The position numbers and the translations under genes are program-made. A stretch of 64,000 bases of DNA from Protopterus annectens. Taxonomy: Eukaryota; Chordata; Ceratodontiformes; Protopteridae. Positions within the stretch are counted from its first letter, which is position 1, and each line of letters starts with the position of its first letter. Location of the stretch: positions 609,646,245 to 609,710,244 of the forward strand of contig NC_056748.1 in the NCBI RefSeq assembly GCF_019279795.1. The letters are read 5' to 3'. Below the pieces are notes generated by a model that made no database searches, was not told where the DNA came from, and saw nothing but the letters and a program-made list of their open reading frames with translations. Shown piece after piece: positions 21,456-31,872 of the stretch.

Positions 21456-22366
21456 AATAGTGATAAAAACATTTTCACTGCTTGTATCTTACTAGCCATA
21501 TCCATAAACAAGCTTCCAGTTTCTCAGCTTTTGTGTTTTATATTTTGTTTATTCTCTTCCCACAGATCCTTAGCTGTCAACAGAATCCCTTTTAATCCAT
21601 ACTCCTAAATACCCATATTTATGGGGAGATTGTAAGGTGATATATTGCTGAACCAATTCACTCCATGGTTCATTATTTACAGCTATAGCCTTTGTATTTT
21701 CATTAATTTTATATCCCAAAATACTTAACACTGTCACAAAATGTTCCACAACACTGAAATGTTTTTCTAGACTTAGAAATTCTAAAATCTGCAGATAAAG
21801 CCAACTTTTCCTGATTACCATGCCAATTATATCCTTTATTTGAATCCCTTATTTTATTGCCAGTGGCTCTAAATATAAAGTTAATAAAGGGGAAAGAGGA
21901 TACCCCTGCCTGGTTCCTCTGTTCAAACAACTTGTCAGAGCAGAGCCCTTGCATTTTAATTCCTGCCTCTGGTCCTTCATATATCTTTCTTTGCATCAAG
22001 ACCCACGAGTAACTGTGGTATTTTCTTCCGTTCTGCAGCCATCTGAATCATCATTGTTCTGTTAGTGTTGTCAAATGTTTGCCTCTGTTCCAAAAAGCCA
22101 CATTGATCTATATCTATTAAGTTTGGGAACAGCTTTACCATTCATTTAGCAAGCAGTCATAAACACTTTTTAATTGTGGCTTAAAATTGAAATGGGTCTA
22201 TACGAAGCTGAGTATGATGGGTCCTTACCCTGTTTGAGTAATAAAGCGAGAACTTCTCTTGTTGGGCTCAGGGAAAGGAGCAGTGAAGATATACCACTTA
22301 GTAGGGGTTGCATGTCTGTCGACCATAGGAAAAAAAGATTGACACCTCACTGGGATCTTAACTTGT

Positions 22367-22540
22367 GATGTTATGTGATCCTATCTCGCCTACATTCTGA
22401 CTGATGGGTTCGGAGCCGATCCCTCGGCTCCGACTCGGCACGCTTATGCCAAAGAGCGAAGTCTCTTATTGGCTGAGCTTACTATATCCCAGGATGCACC
22501 ACTACCAGTCCCCCAGATCTCGTTTGCCGCTTCCCTGCGA
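22367..22540 (+). repeat. Element B left inverted terminal repeat
   Basis: It runs from 'gatgttatgtgatccta' to 'ccccagatctcgtttg' and matches the right ITR in reverse complement. It contains a palindrome-like 'cggagccga...tcggctccga' pair (22411-22435) and an inverted CCAAT box ('attggctgag', about 22466), which may belong to the element promoter. The tips of the two ITRs differ, which is normal for DIRS. Confidence 0.85.
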
Positions 22541-22885
22541 AGACGTGGTCTCGAGCTGGCTGGGCTGAGTAGTTATTTTAACTAACTTTTTCTGTCAGTT
22601 TTTTGCTGTTTTTTGTCTCAAAAGCTGTTTTAACGGCTAACGCTCTTATTGTGTGTGTTTGGATTGTTGAAGACTTGTTGTGTGATTGGGTTGAGTTTGA
22701 TTTCGGCCCCCCTTCATCTAGGGCCTTCCCGGTCAGTCAACCCTTCTAAAACCTTACAGGGTTTTCAGAGTTCCCTGTCACTTGCGCTCTTAAGCGATAA
22801 CTGTAAGCCTATTTTTTTAGGTTTGTCATCAGTAAGTCAGTAATTGTATTTTTTCCTGTCAAAGTTACTGAAATTGTTTACCATA

Positions 22886-25200
22886 ATGTCTCAGACTCCT
22901 AGGCCTTCGGGCTTTAAAAAATGTTCAAAATGTGGTTTCAAAATGTCTATCACAGACGATCATTCGCTCTGTGTGTATTGTTTAGGTGCAAAACACTTGC
23001 AGGAGTCATGCAGCGTATGTCACGCTTTTTCCTCAAGGGTCCTCCAGGAGAGGAAAAATAAATTGATTCTTAAGGGGTTAATTAAACCTTCCTTTGAAGA
23101 AGCCTTGGCATCCTCTCCTTCTCCGGCTAAAAAGGAAAGGGCGTCGGTTCCGACCAGTCCGTCGGATCCGACCGCCAAGAGACATAGGCAGGCCTCTCCT
23201 TCGGCTCCAAGGACTTCGGAGCCGAGGTCGGAACGGTCTGCCTCGATGCCACCAGTATCGACTCCTCTGGCTTCGGAGCCGATGGCTTGGGCATCGAGAG
23301 GCGGGTCACCTTCGTCGGCTCCACTGCTCTCGGAGCCGACAAGGGTTGCCCGCTCAGACACTTCCTCCTCGGCGAAGTCCACCTCGGCACCGATGGAATC
23401 TGGTGTGTATTCCCTCGGCGCCGATACTCATCGAGTCGCCTCGGAGCCGGTCCCCTAGCCCTTTGGGGCCGTTGGAGAGGCCGTCTCGAACCCGTTCTGT
23501 TTCCTCTCGGTCTTCGAGGATGTCAGATTCTGATATAGACAGGGTGCTCCAAAGACTGTTCCAGTCCCCAGTCTTCCAAAAATTTGTTTCGTTCCGACCC
23601 AGTTGGCTTCGAGCCGATGACCTTGGCCCACCCATTGCCATTCCTCCTCCGACTGCTTCGGCTCCGTGGAGCAGGTGCTGTTGGAGCCGGTGGAGATCTC
23701 AGGGTCGGCTCCGACCCTTATTCCAACCAGGCCTTCGGGTCCGAGTTTGGTACGCGGACTTCTTCGGCTGGACCCGGGGTGATGTTTCGGGACCTATGCT
23801 TTCGGTTCCGAGCCTCCCCCTCGGTGCTTCGGCTGCGGGACTTCCGTCGGCTATCACGGCTCCGGAGACCGGACACTCCCAGGATTCTGGGGTCCGGCTT
23901 TCAGGGCCATGAGGAGTGCCTTGGCCAAGTCCTCTTCGGCCATCTCTCCGGCTTTACCGGCACCTTCCCTGGGCGTGGAGACTGGGTCTTTGGCAGTTCC
24001 CCTGTCCGTAGTCAGCGGAGCCCCGAGGCCTGAGGTTACCCCCAGTGGGGGTTCCCCTCCTCCTGAGGGTTCTTTAGAGTTGTCTTCGGAGGAACCCCCA
24101 AGGAAGAGATCATGCAAGAGGAAGCACGTGGACTCCCCCGAGTCTATTACATCAGACACTGATCTGGATGATGCAGAGGGGTCCCCGAAGTCGTCCTCGG
24201 ATGATGTCTCATTTGCAGACATCTTAGAGATCCTCAAACAACGAGGCGGCTGGATATCCAAACCCCCCTCTGCGGACGAGTCAGTGCTCCTCAAGGCCTT
24301 TGGGGCTCAGCCCTCCGCCTCCTGGGTGTCTCCGCCCTTCGACGAGCTTCTGGATTTAGTTTGTCGAATTCGTGGGAACATCCAGATACCGTGGAACCAG
24401 TCCCTTCTCGTCCAAATAAATTTTTGTCTGCTCCCCCTGAGAAGGAGTTCCTCACTAAAGGCGTGGCTGTAGATGCCATGGTGGTGGCATCTGCTACACA
24501 ACAGGACGTGGCAGAGGCTTCAACGTCCGTCCATCCTCCTAATAAGGAGTCTAGGAGTATGGACAGGTGCGGAAGCGCACCCTGACTTCAGCGGCCTTTA
24601 CTTTAAGGTCTCTGAATTATTTGGCACATTTTACCAGGCTTCAGAGGGATCTGGTCAAGGAGTTGTCAGATTCCCTCTTGGGTAACCTACCTGAGCAGCT
24701 AGCCCAGTCGGTTAGCTCTCAGTTGGCTATCCTTACGTCAATTTCTAACTCGTCCATGAGGCTCATTTCCTATGCGGCCGAAGGCGGTAGAGCGGCAGGC
24801 ACAGGCGTGGCTCTCGTGACAAGCCTGGCTCCGCTTGTGTCAGTTTGCGGAGGCCTTCAAGTCTTCCTTCGCCGACGCTCCCTTTGATGGGTCCTCATTG
24901 TTTGCACCCAAGGTTAAAGACACCCTTACCCGCTGTGAGCAAGAGGGAAAAACTTTATCTGCCGTAGGTGCCCGTTATTCCACTCCCTTCGGCCTTACCC
25001 CAAGGCTAAAGGAGGGGAAAATGTGGTTCCAAATCTCCCAAGTTTTTCTCCCAACAGCAGGAAGATTCCCCTTCCAGAGGCAGAGGACGGGGAAATTTTT
25101 TAGGGGGGCGCCGTCCCAGAGGCGTGCAGAGGGCCCCGCAATTCTGGAGACCGCGAGTCCTTTCGTGGCTCTTCAGCCTCCCACACGCCATGAGGGATTG
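22886..25200 (+). pseudogene. DIRS gag of element B
   Basis: ATG at 22886 begins 'MSQTPRPSGFKKCSKCG', aligned with the gag starts of D (41892) and E (61698). A Cys/His cluster follows: 'CSKCGFKM...CVYCLGAKHL...CSVCHAF'. The middle (about 23130-23900) is low-complexity Ser/Pro/Glu/Arg coded by repeated 'tcggagccg' units. Conserved 'RKRSCKRKHVDSPESI', 'DDVSFADILEIL' and 'SFADAPFDGSSLF' blocks follow. At least five frame changes (for example near 23440, 23900, 24370, 24570 and 24850) disrupt it. Confidence 0.8.
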
Positions 25201-27090
25201 CCCGGCTGTGCTGCTCCGGAGCCAGTCGGGTGTCGTTGCCAAGCACCTAAAAGCCTGGGAGTCAATCACTCAGGACAGATGGGTGCTTCAGATCATTGCC
25301 GGAGGTTACACCATCCCATTCACATACTCGCCCCCACCGTCCAAAAGAATCCCGGACCCACCACCCAGTCAAAGGGAAATGGCAGCCGCAGAAGCTTTAA
25401 AGCTGCTAGAAAAAGGAGTCATCCAACCGGTCCCCACAGACCAGATCGGATCAGGAAATTACTCCAGGTTCCTTTTAGTGCCAAAAAAGACAGGGGACCT
25501 GAGACCAATATTGGATCTCAGCAGACTGAACCAATCCGTCACGAAATCCAAATTCCGAATGGTCACGTTACAATCCATTCTCCCATTGTTGGAGAAGGAT
25601 GTTTGGATGTGCTCCATAGACCTCAAGGACGCCTATTATCACATACCGATACATCAGGCGTCCAGAAGGTATCTGCGCTTCAGCCTGGGAGTCAGTCATT
25701 ACCAATTTTGCGCTCTGCCCTTTGGTCTCACCACAGCCCCAGGGTGTTCACCAAGTGTTTGGCAGTAGTGACGGCTCACCTGAGAAGTCTTGGATTTCAA
25801 GTGTTTCCCTATCTCGACGACTGGCTCCTGACTGCCACCACCAGGCATCTACTAATGGACAACCTCAAAGCCACCATCTCCTGGGTATTACCCTGGGGAT
25901 TACATTCAATTGGTCAAAGTCTGTCTTGCTGCCCTCTCAACGCATAAAGTTTATAGGAGCAGAGATAGACTCAAGATTGATCTGCGTCTTTCTTCCTGCC
26001 GAAAGGATCCAAACTTTACAGGGCCAAGTTCAAGCTCTGATCTCGAGATCCAAAGCCCCAGCCAGGATGGTTCTACAAGTTTTAGGCTCAATGTCTGCCA
26101 CGGTTCTTTTAGTTCCTCTGGCAAGATTACACATGAGGATTCTTCAGTGGCTATTGTCAACTCAATGGTCCTTTCAGGATCTTCCCCTCAATCATCACAT
26201 CATGATTACGGAAATATGCAAAAGGGACCTTCGCTGGTGGCTTCAGGCATCCAATTTGGATCAAGGAAAACCCTTTGTTCTTCCCTCTCCAGTGGTTACC
26301 CTGACGACAGATGCCTCCCAGATAGGGTGGGGGGGGCATTGTCTGGGCAGGCTAGTTCAGGGCTCCTGGCTTCCAGACGAAGCTCTTCTCCACATCAACG
26401 TGTTGGAGATGAGGGCTGTACTTCTATCCCTACAAGCCTTACACAAGTTTCTTCCTCAGGGCATCATCGCCATCCACACAGACAACATGTCGGTGGTTTG
26501 GTATCTGAACAAACAAGGAGGGACCAGATCATACCCCTTTGCAGAGAGGCCATGAGAGTGTGGGCATGGGCTGTAACTACAAAGCGCTTCTTGGTAGCGA
26601 CCCACATCCCGGAAAGTCAAATATATTGGCAGACAAATTGAGCAGGACAATTCTCTCTCCTCACGAGTGGTCTCTAAACCACACAGTAGCAGCTCAGGTT
26701 TTCAGGAGATGGGGGACGCCGTGCTGCGACCTATTTGCAATTCCACTAAACACCAAGTGCCAAAGGTTCTTCTCCTTGATCCCACATCAGGGAGTACCAG
26801 CCATGGATGCTCTAGCACAACCTTGGCCAACAGGGCTACTTTATGCCTTTCCTCCAATTCCACTTCTTCCCAAAGTTATTCAAAAAGCTTCTCAACTGGG
26901 GTCTTCAATGATACTGATTGCCCCATACTGGCCTCATCAGGTATGGTTTCCTTACCTGAAAAAGCATGCAGTGGACGATCCGTGGACTTTAGACCTAATT
27001 CCGGACTTGCTAATCCATCAGTCGGGACATCGGCATCAGTCCCTTCAATCTTTGAAATTGACAGCTTGGCTCCTCCACTTCCGACCTTAG
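25180..27090 (+). pseudogene. DIRS pol of element B: RT, RNase H and methyltransferase-like domain
   Basis: RT: 'WVLQIIAGGYTIPF', 'KGVIQPVPTDQIGSGNYSRFLLVPKK', 'LRPILDLSRLNQ', 'MCSIDLKDAYYHIPI' and 'LPFGLTTAP', then 'VFPYLDDWLL' after a frameshift near 25740. RNase H: 'LTTDASQIGWGG', 'INVLEMRAVLL' and 'IHTDNMSVVWYLNKQGGTR'. The Dam-type domain follows: 'WGTPCCDLFAIPLN', 'DALAQPWP' and 'LYAFPPIPLLPKV'. The domain order is the DIRS one. Three or more frame changes break the protein. Confidence 0.88.
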
Positions 27091-28114
27091 TTAGAAGGCA
27101 CACACTAGACCCGGAAGTTGTTCACATTTTATCTTCGGCCCACAAACCCACCACTAACAAATTGTACCTCAGTAAGTGGAAGAGGTTTGCTATCTGGGCT
27201 CAACTCAAGGGCTTAGACCCTATCACTGCTCCTGTCCCAGAGGTTTTGAAATTCTTAACATCCCTGTTTAATCAGGGATCTTCTGTCTCAACTATTAAAG
27301 TCCAACTAGCGGCTATCTCTAAATTCCACGAATCCATGGATCCTCCTTTGATGAGCAGCAGACTATGCAAAACTTTCATTAAAGGTGCGAGCCTATTAAG
27401 ACCACCAATTTTTCATCCTGCACCTCCGTGGGATCTTGATTTGGTGCTTCGCGCATTAACATCTCCCCCTTTTGAACCGGCTGCTACATGCGAGTTAAAA
27501 TATCTGTCTTGGAAAACTGCCTTCTTAGTTGCAATTACTTCTGCAAGAAGAGTTTCAGAGCTTCAAGCCCTGTCTATTAAGCCACCGTACTTGATTTTCC
27601 ACAAGGATAGAGTATCACTTAGGCCTAATCCATCCTTTGTCCCAAAGGTCTGTTCTAGTTTCTGTCTCCAACAATCTCTAGAGCTACCAGTTTTCTTTCC
27701 AAAATTCTCCAATGAAGCAGAATACACTCTCCATAAATTGGATGTTCACAGGCAATTACGCTTCTATTTAGACAGGACTCAGCAACTTCGTAAGTCAGAC
27801 CAGTTGTTTGTGTCCTTCTCAGATAATAAATTGGGCCAAACCATCACAAAAGCTACTATCTCAAAATGGATCAGAGATTGCATAACTCAGGCTTATTCTT
27901 CTTGAATAAGCAACTTACAACATCTATCAAAGCTCATTCTACCAGAGCTATGGCTACTTCTATAGCTTTTCATTCCAAGCTCGCTATATCGGAAATTTGT
28001 GCTGCGGCTACTTGGTCCAATCCGCACACTTTCATTTCCCACTACAAATTGGATGTGGCATCTAAAGGACGAGCATCATTTGGTTCCACGGTACTCAGGA
28101 GTGTTTTCCAGTGA
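27060..28114 (+). pseudogene. Tyrosine recombinase of element B
   Basis: The core-binding region 'SAHKPTTNKLYLSKWKRFAIW' and catalytic domain are open to 27905: 'AITSARRVSELQAL' has the catalytic Arg. A frameshift near 27900 follows. The next frame carries 'AHSTRAMATS' (His-x-x-Arg), 'CAAATWSNPHTF' and 'HYKLDVASKG' with the Tyr. One indel separates it from an intact recombinase of about 350 residues. It would integrate circular DNA without duplicating target DNA. Confidence 0.88.
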
Positions 28115-28146
28115 GCCACCCAGGATTCAGGTGCTAGGGACGCTGT

Positions 28147-28244
28147 CCCATCAGTCAGAATGTAGGCGAGATAGGATCACATAACATCTTTTAGTTATGT
28201 ACTCACCATAACTTCAGATGTTTGGGATCCATCTCGCTACATTC
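28147..28244 (+). repeat. Element B internal complementary region
   Basis: 28147-28188 is the reverse complement of the left end (22367 onward), and 28189-28244 that of the right end (to 28559). The junction 'acataacatc|ttttag' marks the circle joint of the element. It follows the YR stop by about 30 bp. Confidence 0.9.
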
Positions 28245-28369
28245 CTAATACCCACCCTCCTCCCCCTGCCTTGGAGATCAGAAGAGATTGAACGGTTTTG
28301 AGTTCTACTGTTTTATCTTGTTTCATCTGACGATGTTATATAAGCAGGGTATGCATGTGTGCATGTATG

Positions 28370-28559
28370 CGGACAAACTAGATCTGGGGGACTGGTAGTG
28401 GTGCATCCTGGGATATAGTAAGCTCAGCCAATAAGAGACTTCGCTCTTTGGCATAAGCGTGCCGAGTCGGAGCCGAGGGATCGGCTCCGAACCCATCAGT
28501 CAGAATGTAGGCGAGATGGATCCCAAACATCTGAAGTTATGGTGAGTACATAACTAAAA
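28370..28559 (+). repeat. Element B right inverted terminal repeat
   Basis: From 'gacaaactagatctggg' to 'gtgagtacataactaaaa'. The inner part mirrors the left ITR. The outermost 45 bp ('ggatcccaaacatctgaag' onward) are unique to this side and reappear in complement in the ICR. Confidence 0.85.
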
Positions 28560-29880
28560 GTTTGCTGCATTCCCAGTGTAGTGCTCCAATCATGGGTCAT
28601 TCCTTTTCCAGGGAGTCTACCCAAAAAGAAAAATCAAAAATTAAAAAAAACACACTTCTCTTCCTTTAATTATGAACAGGGAATATTTGTTGGGAGTTGC
28701 TAAGGGATTGCTCTCTGCTTTTAACGTGTTACATCCTGTTTCCTCACTTCCTTTTAATAGAAAAAGAAAAACGATTTTCCTCACAGTCTGACAGTGATTC
28801 ACAGTCAGATGAGTAGGGACGGGAGAAGGGAGTGTGACTCTTCAGTTTATTCTTCTGAAGCTGAAGGTTTTGATTTTGAGAAAGGCATTTTTTTCAGACT
28901 TACTGCAGAAGAATTACCCTTTTCTGACACTGTTAAAGTGAGGGATTTATTTCAGTGAGAAGAGAATATCAACCCTATGTCCCAGCAAAACTGTTAGGAT
29001 TTGTTAACTGGATTTTGCTCAGTCTGTAACTGTTCTGCCTGATGGTCAGCCTCCCTACCCCCCAAAAATCTGACAGTTTATGTGAAGTACTTTAGACACT
29101 TATTCTTGTTCTGTAATCCCAAATCAAATCCTCCAGTGATATGATTATTTTTACTGTTTAAACATACTGTGAATGATAACCCCCATTCCATCTGACAAGG
29201 ATGCTAACACTTTTGATAGATTTGGGAAGAAAGTTTATACTTCTGCTACCTTATCTTTCAGAATTTTGTACTGCCAGGCTCGTGTTAAAAAAAATGCTGG
29301 TCTCTTTTGGTAACATAGAAAGTTAACTGTTAACCTTCCTGCTTATGAAGTTAAAACTTGATTAAATTCCTTAAAATTGTTTGCTTTTCAGGTGACCAAA
29401 CACTTTTTTAAAGTGCTCTTATGATTCTGCTGATGCTGTTTTGAGAACTGCTGCTACTAGTTCAGTTCTGAGAAGATTTGTTTGGTTATGTTCTCAGAAT
29501 CTTCCAGAAGATGTTAAAGCTGAGATTTTGAATATGCCCCTCTGTTGCTGAGATTGTTAAATGATTTGATGAGACAGGGACATTGATGTATGGAGTTACT
29601 CATATTTTTCAACTCTCCTTTTCAGATTTCAGTAAAAACTTTCCTTTATCAGGATGTCTGTACAGGATACAGATTAAGCAGTCTCAGCAAAATGCTAATA
29701 AGTAGAATTTTAAAAAGCAGTGACAAGGAGGCTGAAAAATAAAGCAGAGACTCCAAGAACCAAGGGAAGTCCAGAAAGTCTGATTACTATTTACCTCTTC
29801 CACCACCACCCCTCCCCTTCCCAGCCTGGCAGTCCTAGTTTAGGCCTCCATCTTCCACCGTGGCATCAGATTATCTTGGA
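28560..29880 (+). pseudogene. DIRS gag remnant (F2)
   Basis: Degraded frames share 'LLGVAKGLLSAF' and a 'NRKRK' patch with F1. A later block, about 29410-29540 ('ctgctgatgctgttttgaga' and following bases), also matches the F4 remnant at 60780-60900. Stops are frequent. The alignments were made by eye and are approximate. Confidence 0.48.
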
Positions 29881-30079
29881 CAAGTGGTTCTGAGACTTAA
29901 CCAACTGGAGTGCATGTGGCATTGGGAATACCTTTCCCTGTTGGCGAAGGGCCATTACTACAAGCTTTCTACAGAATTAATTTACTAACACAAGACAGGG
30001 GTTGTTTTATGCACCTCAGCCAGAAAAGAAAATGTCATTTGGCTGTGTAGATGAGTTTTGATTTCTTTTAGGTACTTTT

Positions 30080-31090
30080 TCTACTGAGGACATACAGCAG
30101 GTATTACAGTGAAAAAATACTGCTAGAAAATTGTATAAGTGTGCAAATGAAGATTAGTTCTTACCAATCTAAGAACCAAGACACCATCAAGGCTACATTG
30201 CTTCTGGTTCTGGATTATTTGTGTTACTTACTGTCCTCTGGCTGTTCTTCTTATATCAGGATTCGTCGGTCTGCCACGTCTTCTTATCTGCCCTTAGATT
30301 CCCCCCTTTCTACCTGTAGTCAAGTTTAGCATTTTTTGGAAGAGGGTTTGCCTGTCCGTTCACACAAGAAATATATGGCACCTCCTTGGGATCATAACTT
30401 TGTGTTTGAGAAATGTACACATTTCACTTTCGCTTGACTGGTGACTTGAGTTTGACGTGGAAGAGTCCATTACTCATTGTTCTGACTTCTGCAAGAGTAT
30501 CTGTGTTACAAGTACTTATGGTGACCCAACCCTACCTAGTTTTCCCCTAGTAGGGTTTCTTTGAGAACTAATCTTTCATTTTTGCCTAAAGTGGTCATAG
30601 AGTTTACCTTAAGACAGGCTGTCAGTCTTCCTGTATTCTTTGCAGATCCTAAAAAGAAAGGAGAAAGAATATTACACACACCGAATGTCCAGAGGCAGGT
30701 CAGACATCTTGACAGGATTAAATCTTTCAAGAAAGTCGATCAGCTGTTTTTTTTCTCTTCTATGAAGGTAATTAAAAAAGGACAACCTGTGTCAAAGCAA
30801 ATAGTTTTGAGGTGATTATCTAATGTTGCTTCTGCTGTGCCCAGCATAATGAACCACTTCCAGGCATGGTTAAGGTCCATTCTGCCAGGTCTTCATGTGT
30901 GACTTTTTGGAAAAGGGTGGACTCTAATAGTTTTCTATGGGTCGCAACTTGTTCCTCTGTGCATACTTTCATAAAGTACTGCAAACCGGATTCCTTTTCC
31001 AGGTCCAGAACAAGCGCTGCTGTGATTATTTTCCGGGGGCTGTCATATTCCTTCCTCTTCCCTATATGTTTTCAACCCATCTTAATCTAA
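30080..31090 (+). pseudogene. DIRS tyrosine recombinase remnant (F2)
   Basis: 'SLPVFFADPKKKGERILHT' and 'RQVRHLDRIKSFKKVDQLFFFSS' (30561-30815) match the catalytic-domain middle of other YRs. 'KGQPVSKQ' follows, and at 30866-31090 come 'VHSARSSCVTFWK' (degraded His-x-x-Arg) and 'HTFIKYCKPDSFSRSR' (Tyr region, Tyr preserved). The Arg block near 30480 ('LTSARVSVLQVL') is shortened. Confidence 0.68.
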
Positions 31091-31097
31091 GCTTATG

Positions 31098-31195
31098 GCT
31101 TAAGCTACTGCAACAGTGATCTAAATGTTGATCCTGTACATTTGTGTAAATAAACTTACCATAACTGTAGATGTTCCTTTAGATTATTGTTGCAG
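31098..31195 (+). repeat. F2 internal complementary region
   Basis: 'ctactgcaacagtgatctaa...' and '...ttagattattgttgcagtag' are inverted with respect to each other around 'gtgtaaataaacttacc'. It is the uninterrupted version of the F1 ICR (17466-17527 plus 19201-19247) and of the F3 ICR. Confidence 0.65.
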
Positions 31196-31269
31196 TAGCC
31201 ATACACTCTCTCCAGACCCTTTTCTTACTCTGGAAGTGTTGCCACTATGTGAATGCGTATACGTGTGTG

Positions 31270-31798
31270 CTGAAATTTCATAACGTTGAAATTCAAAACA
31301 TTGAGACCAAAACACTGAAAACACAAAACAATGAAAACTCAGAACATTGAAAGTGTGCTTCATAACATTGAAAACTACAACGCGCGTATAAATAGCATCC
31401 CCTCTACCTATAACACCACCTAACAAACACACTTTCTACTACGTTTCTGCAGGGGGGGGCAAGCCCCACTGCACCCCCCCATGTGGGGGGGAGCTCTGCC
31501 CCCTACATCCCCCGTAAATTAAATGTATCCACTCCAAGATCGCACTACAGTGGAAAAAAGTGAATTTCCTAACCTCACTATCGTGGTCACCATACACTGA
31601 GGTTAGGAAATTAACTTTTTTCCACTGTAGTATGATCTTGGAGTTGGTATATTTAATTTACTGGGGGGGGGGTGTAGGGGCCTTGCCCCCCTGCAGAAAC
31701 ATAGTAGAAAGTGTGTTTGTTAGTTATTGCTGTAGGTGGCAGGGATCTTATTTATGTGTGTAATGTAGTTTGAATTTTCAATGTTATGAGATTTCAGT
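31270..31798. repeat. Fold-back element with long arms
   Basis: Two arms of about 220 bp face each other around about 31585: 'acaaacacactttctacta', 'tttctgcagggggg', 'ccaagatc...ctacagtgga' and 'aatttcctaacctca' occur on both sides in opposite orientation. The left side also has subterminal tandem units of the type 'aacattgaaaac'. The left arm holds an extra GC-rich insert (about 31455-31512). No gene lies inside. It could be a non-autonomous DNA transposon; the ends are approximate and no duplication is clear. Confidence 0.72.
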
Positions 31799-31818
31799 GT
31801 TTTGAAGTAGACCCATAC

Positions 31819-31821
<3 letters not shown>

Positions 31822-31869
<48 letters not shown>
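31822..31869 (+). repeat. (AT)n microsatellite
   Basis: Nearly uninterrupted AT dinucleotide run next to the fold-back repeat. Confidence 0.95.

Positions 31870-31872
<3 letters not shown>

Larger units (their letters stand above)
19700..22175 (-). mobile_element. Antisense L1-like LINE fragment (RT to C-terminus)
   Basis: On the minus strand the RT shows 'NRGTRQGYPLSPL'-type residues near 21930 and 'GNQEKLALSAD' just before the catalytic box. Further along are 'LGYKINENTKAIAVN' and 'YGYLGVWIKRD' (21570-21720), typical L1 palm/thumb blocks. A C-terminal 'CCRCDGEEI...EQVFWEC' Cys/His motif lies near 20210-20300. No poly(A) tail is visible at the low-coordinate end, so that boundary is approximate. 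It is heavily broken and contains a SINE. Confidence 0.72.
22367..28559 (+). mobile_element. Complete DIRS element B
   Basis: A 6.19-kb element with inverted terminal repeats (22367-22540 and 28370-28559), gag, RT-RNase H-methyltransferase-like pol, tyrosine recombinase and an ICR at 28147-28244. The ICR is the complement of the left tip ('gatgttatgtgatcc') joined to the complement of the right tip ('gtacataactaaaa'), which defines both ends. No target-site duplication is seen, as expected for YR integration. It lies inside the gag remnant of older element F2. All three genes have frameshifts. Confidence 0.9.
28560..31195 (+). mobile_element. Old DIRS element F2, right part (left part about 22176-22366)
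   Basis: After removal of element B, gag-like sequence continues from 22366 into 28560 ('SQCSAP'/'PNVVP' alignment with F1 near 15740). Gag remnant is followed by YR remnant and an ICR (31098-31195). As in F1, no RT, RNase H or methyltransferase block lies between gag and YR. The left ITR is missing because the antisense L1 abuts it at about 22175. Confidence 0.68.

Noticed and set aside
26539..27090. Host or bacterial DNA adenine methyltransferase
   Set aside because: The Dam-like domain lies between RNase H and YR in three elements in the window. That is the normal DIRS arrangement.
31098..31195. CRISPR-like or satellite palindrome array
   Set aside because: It is a single DIRS internal complementary region and recurs once per family-F copy.
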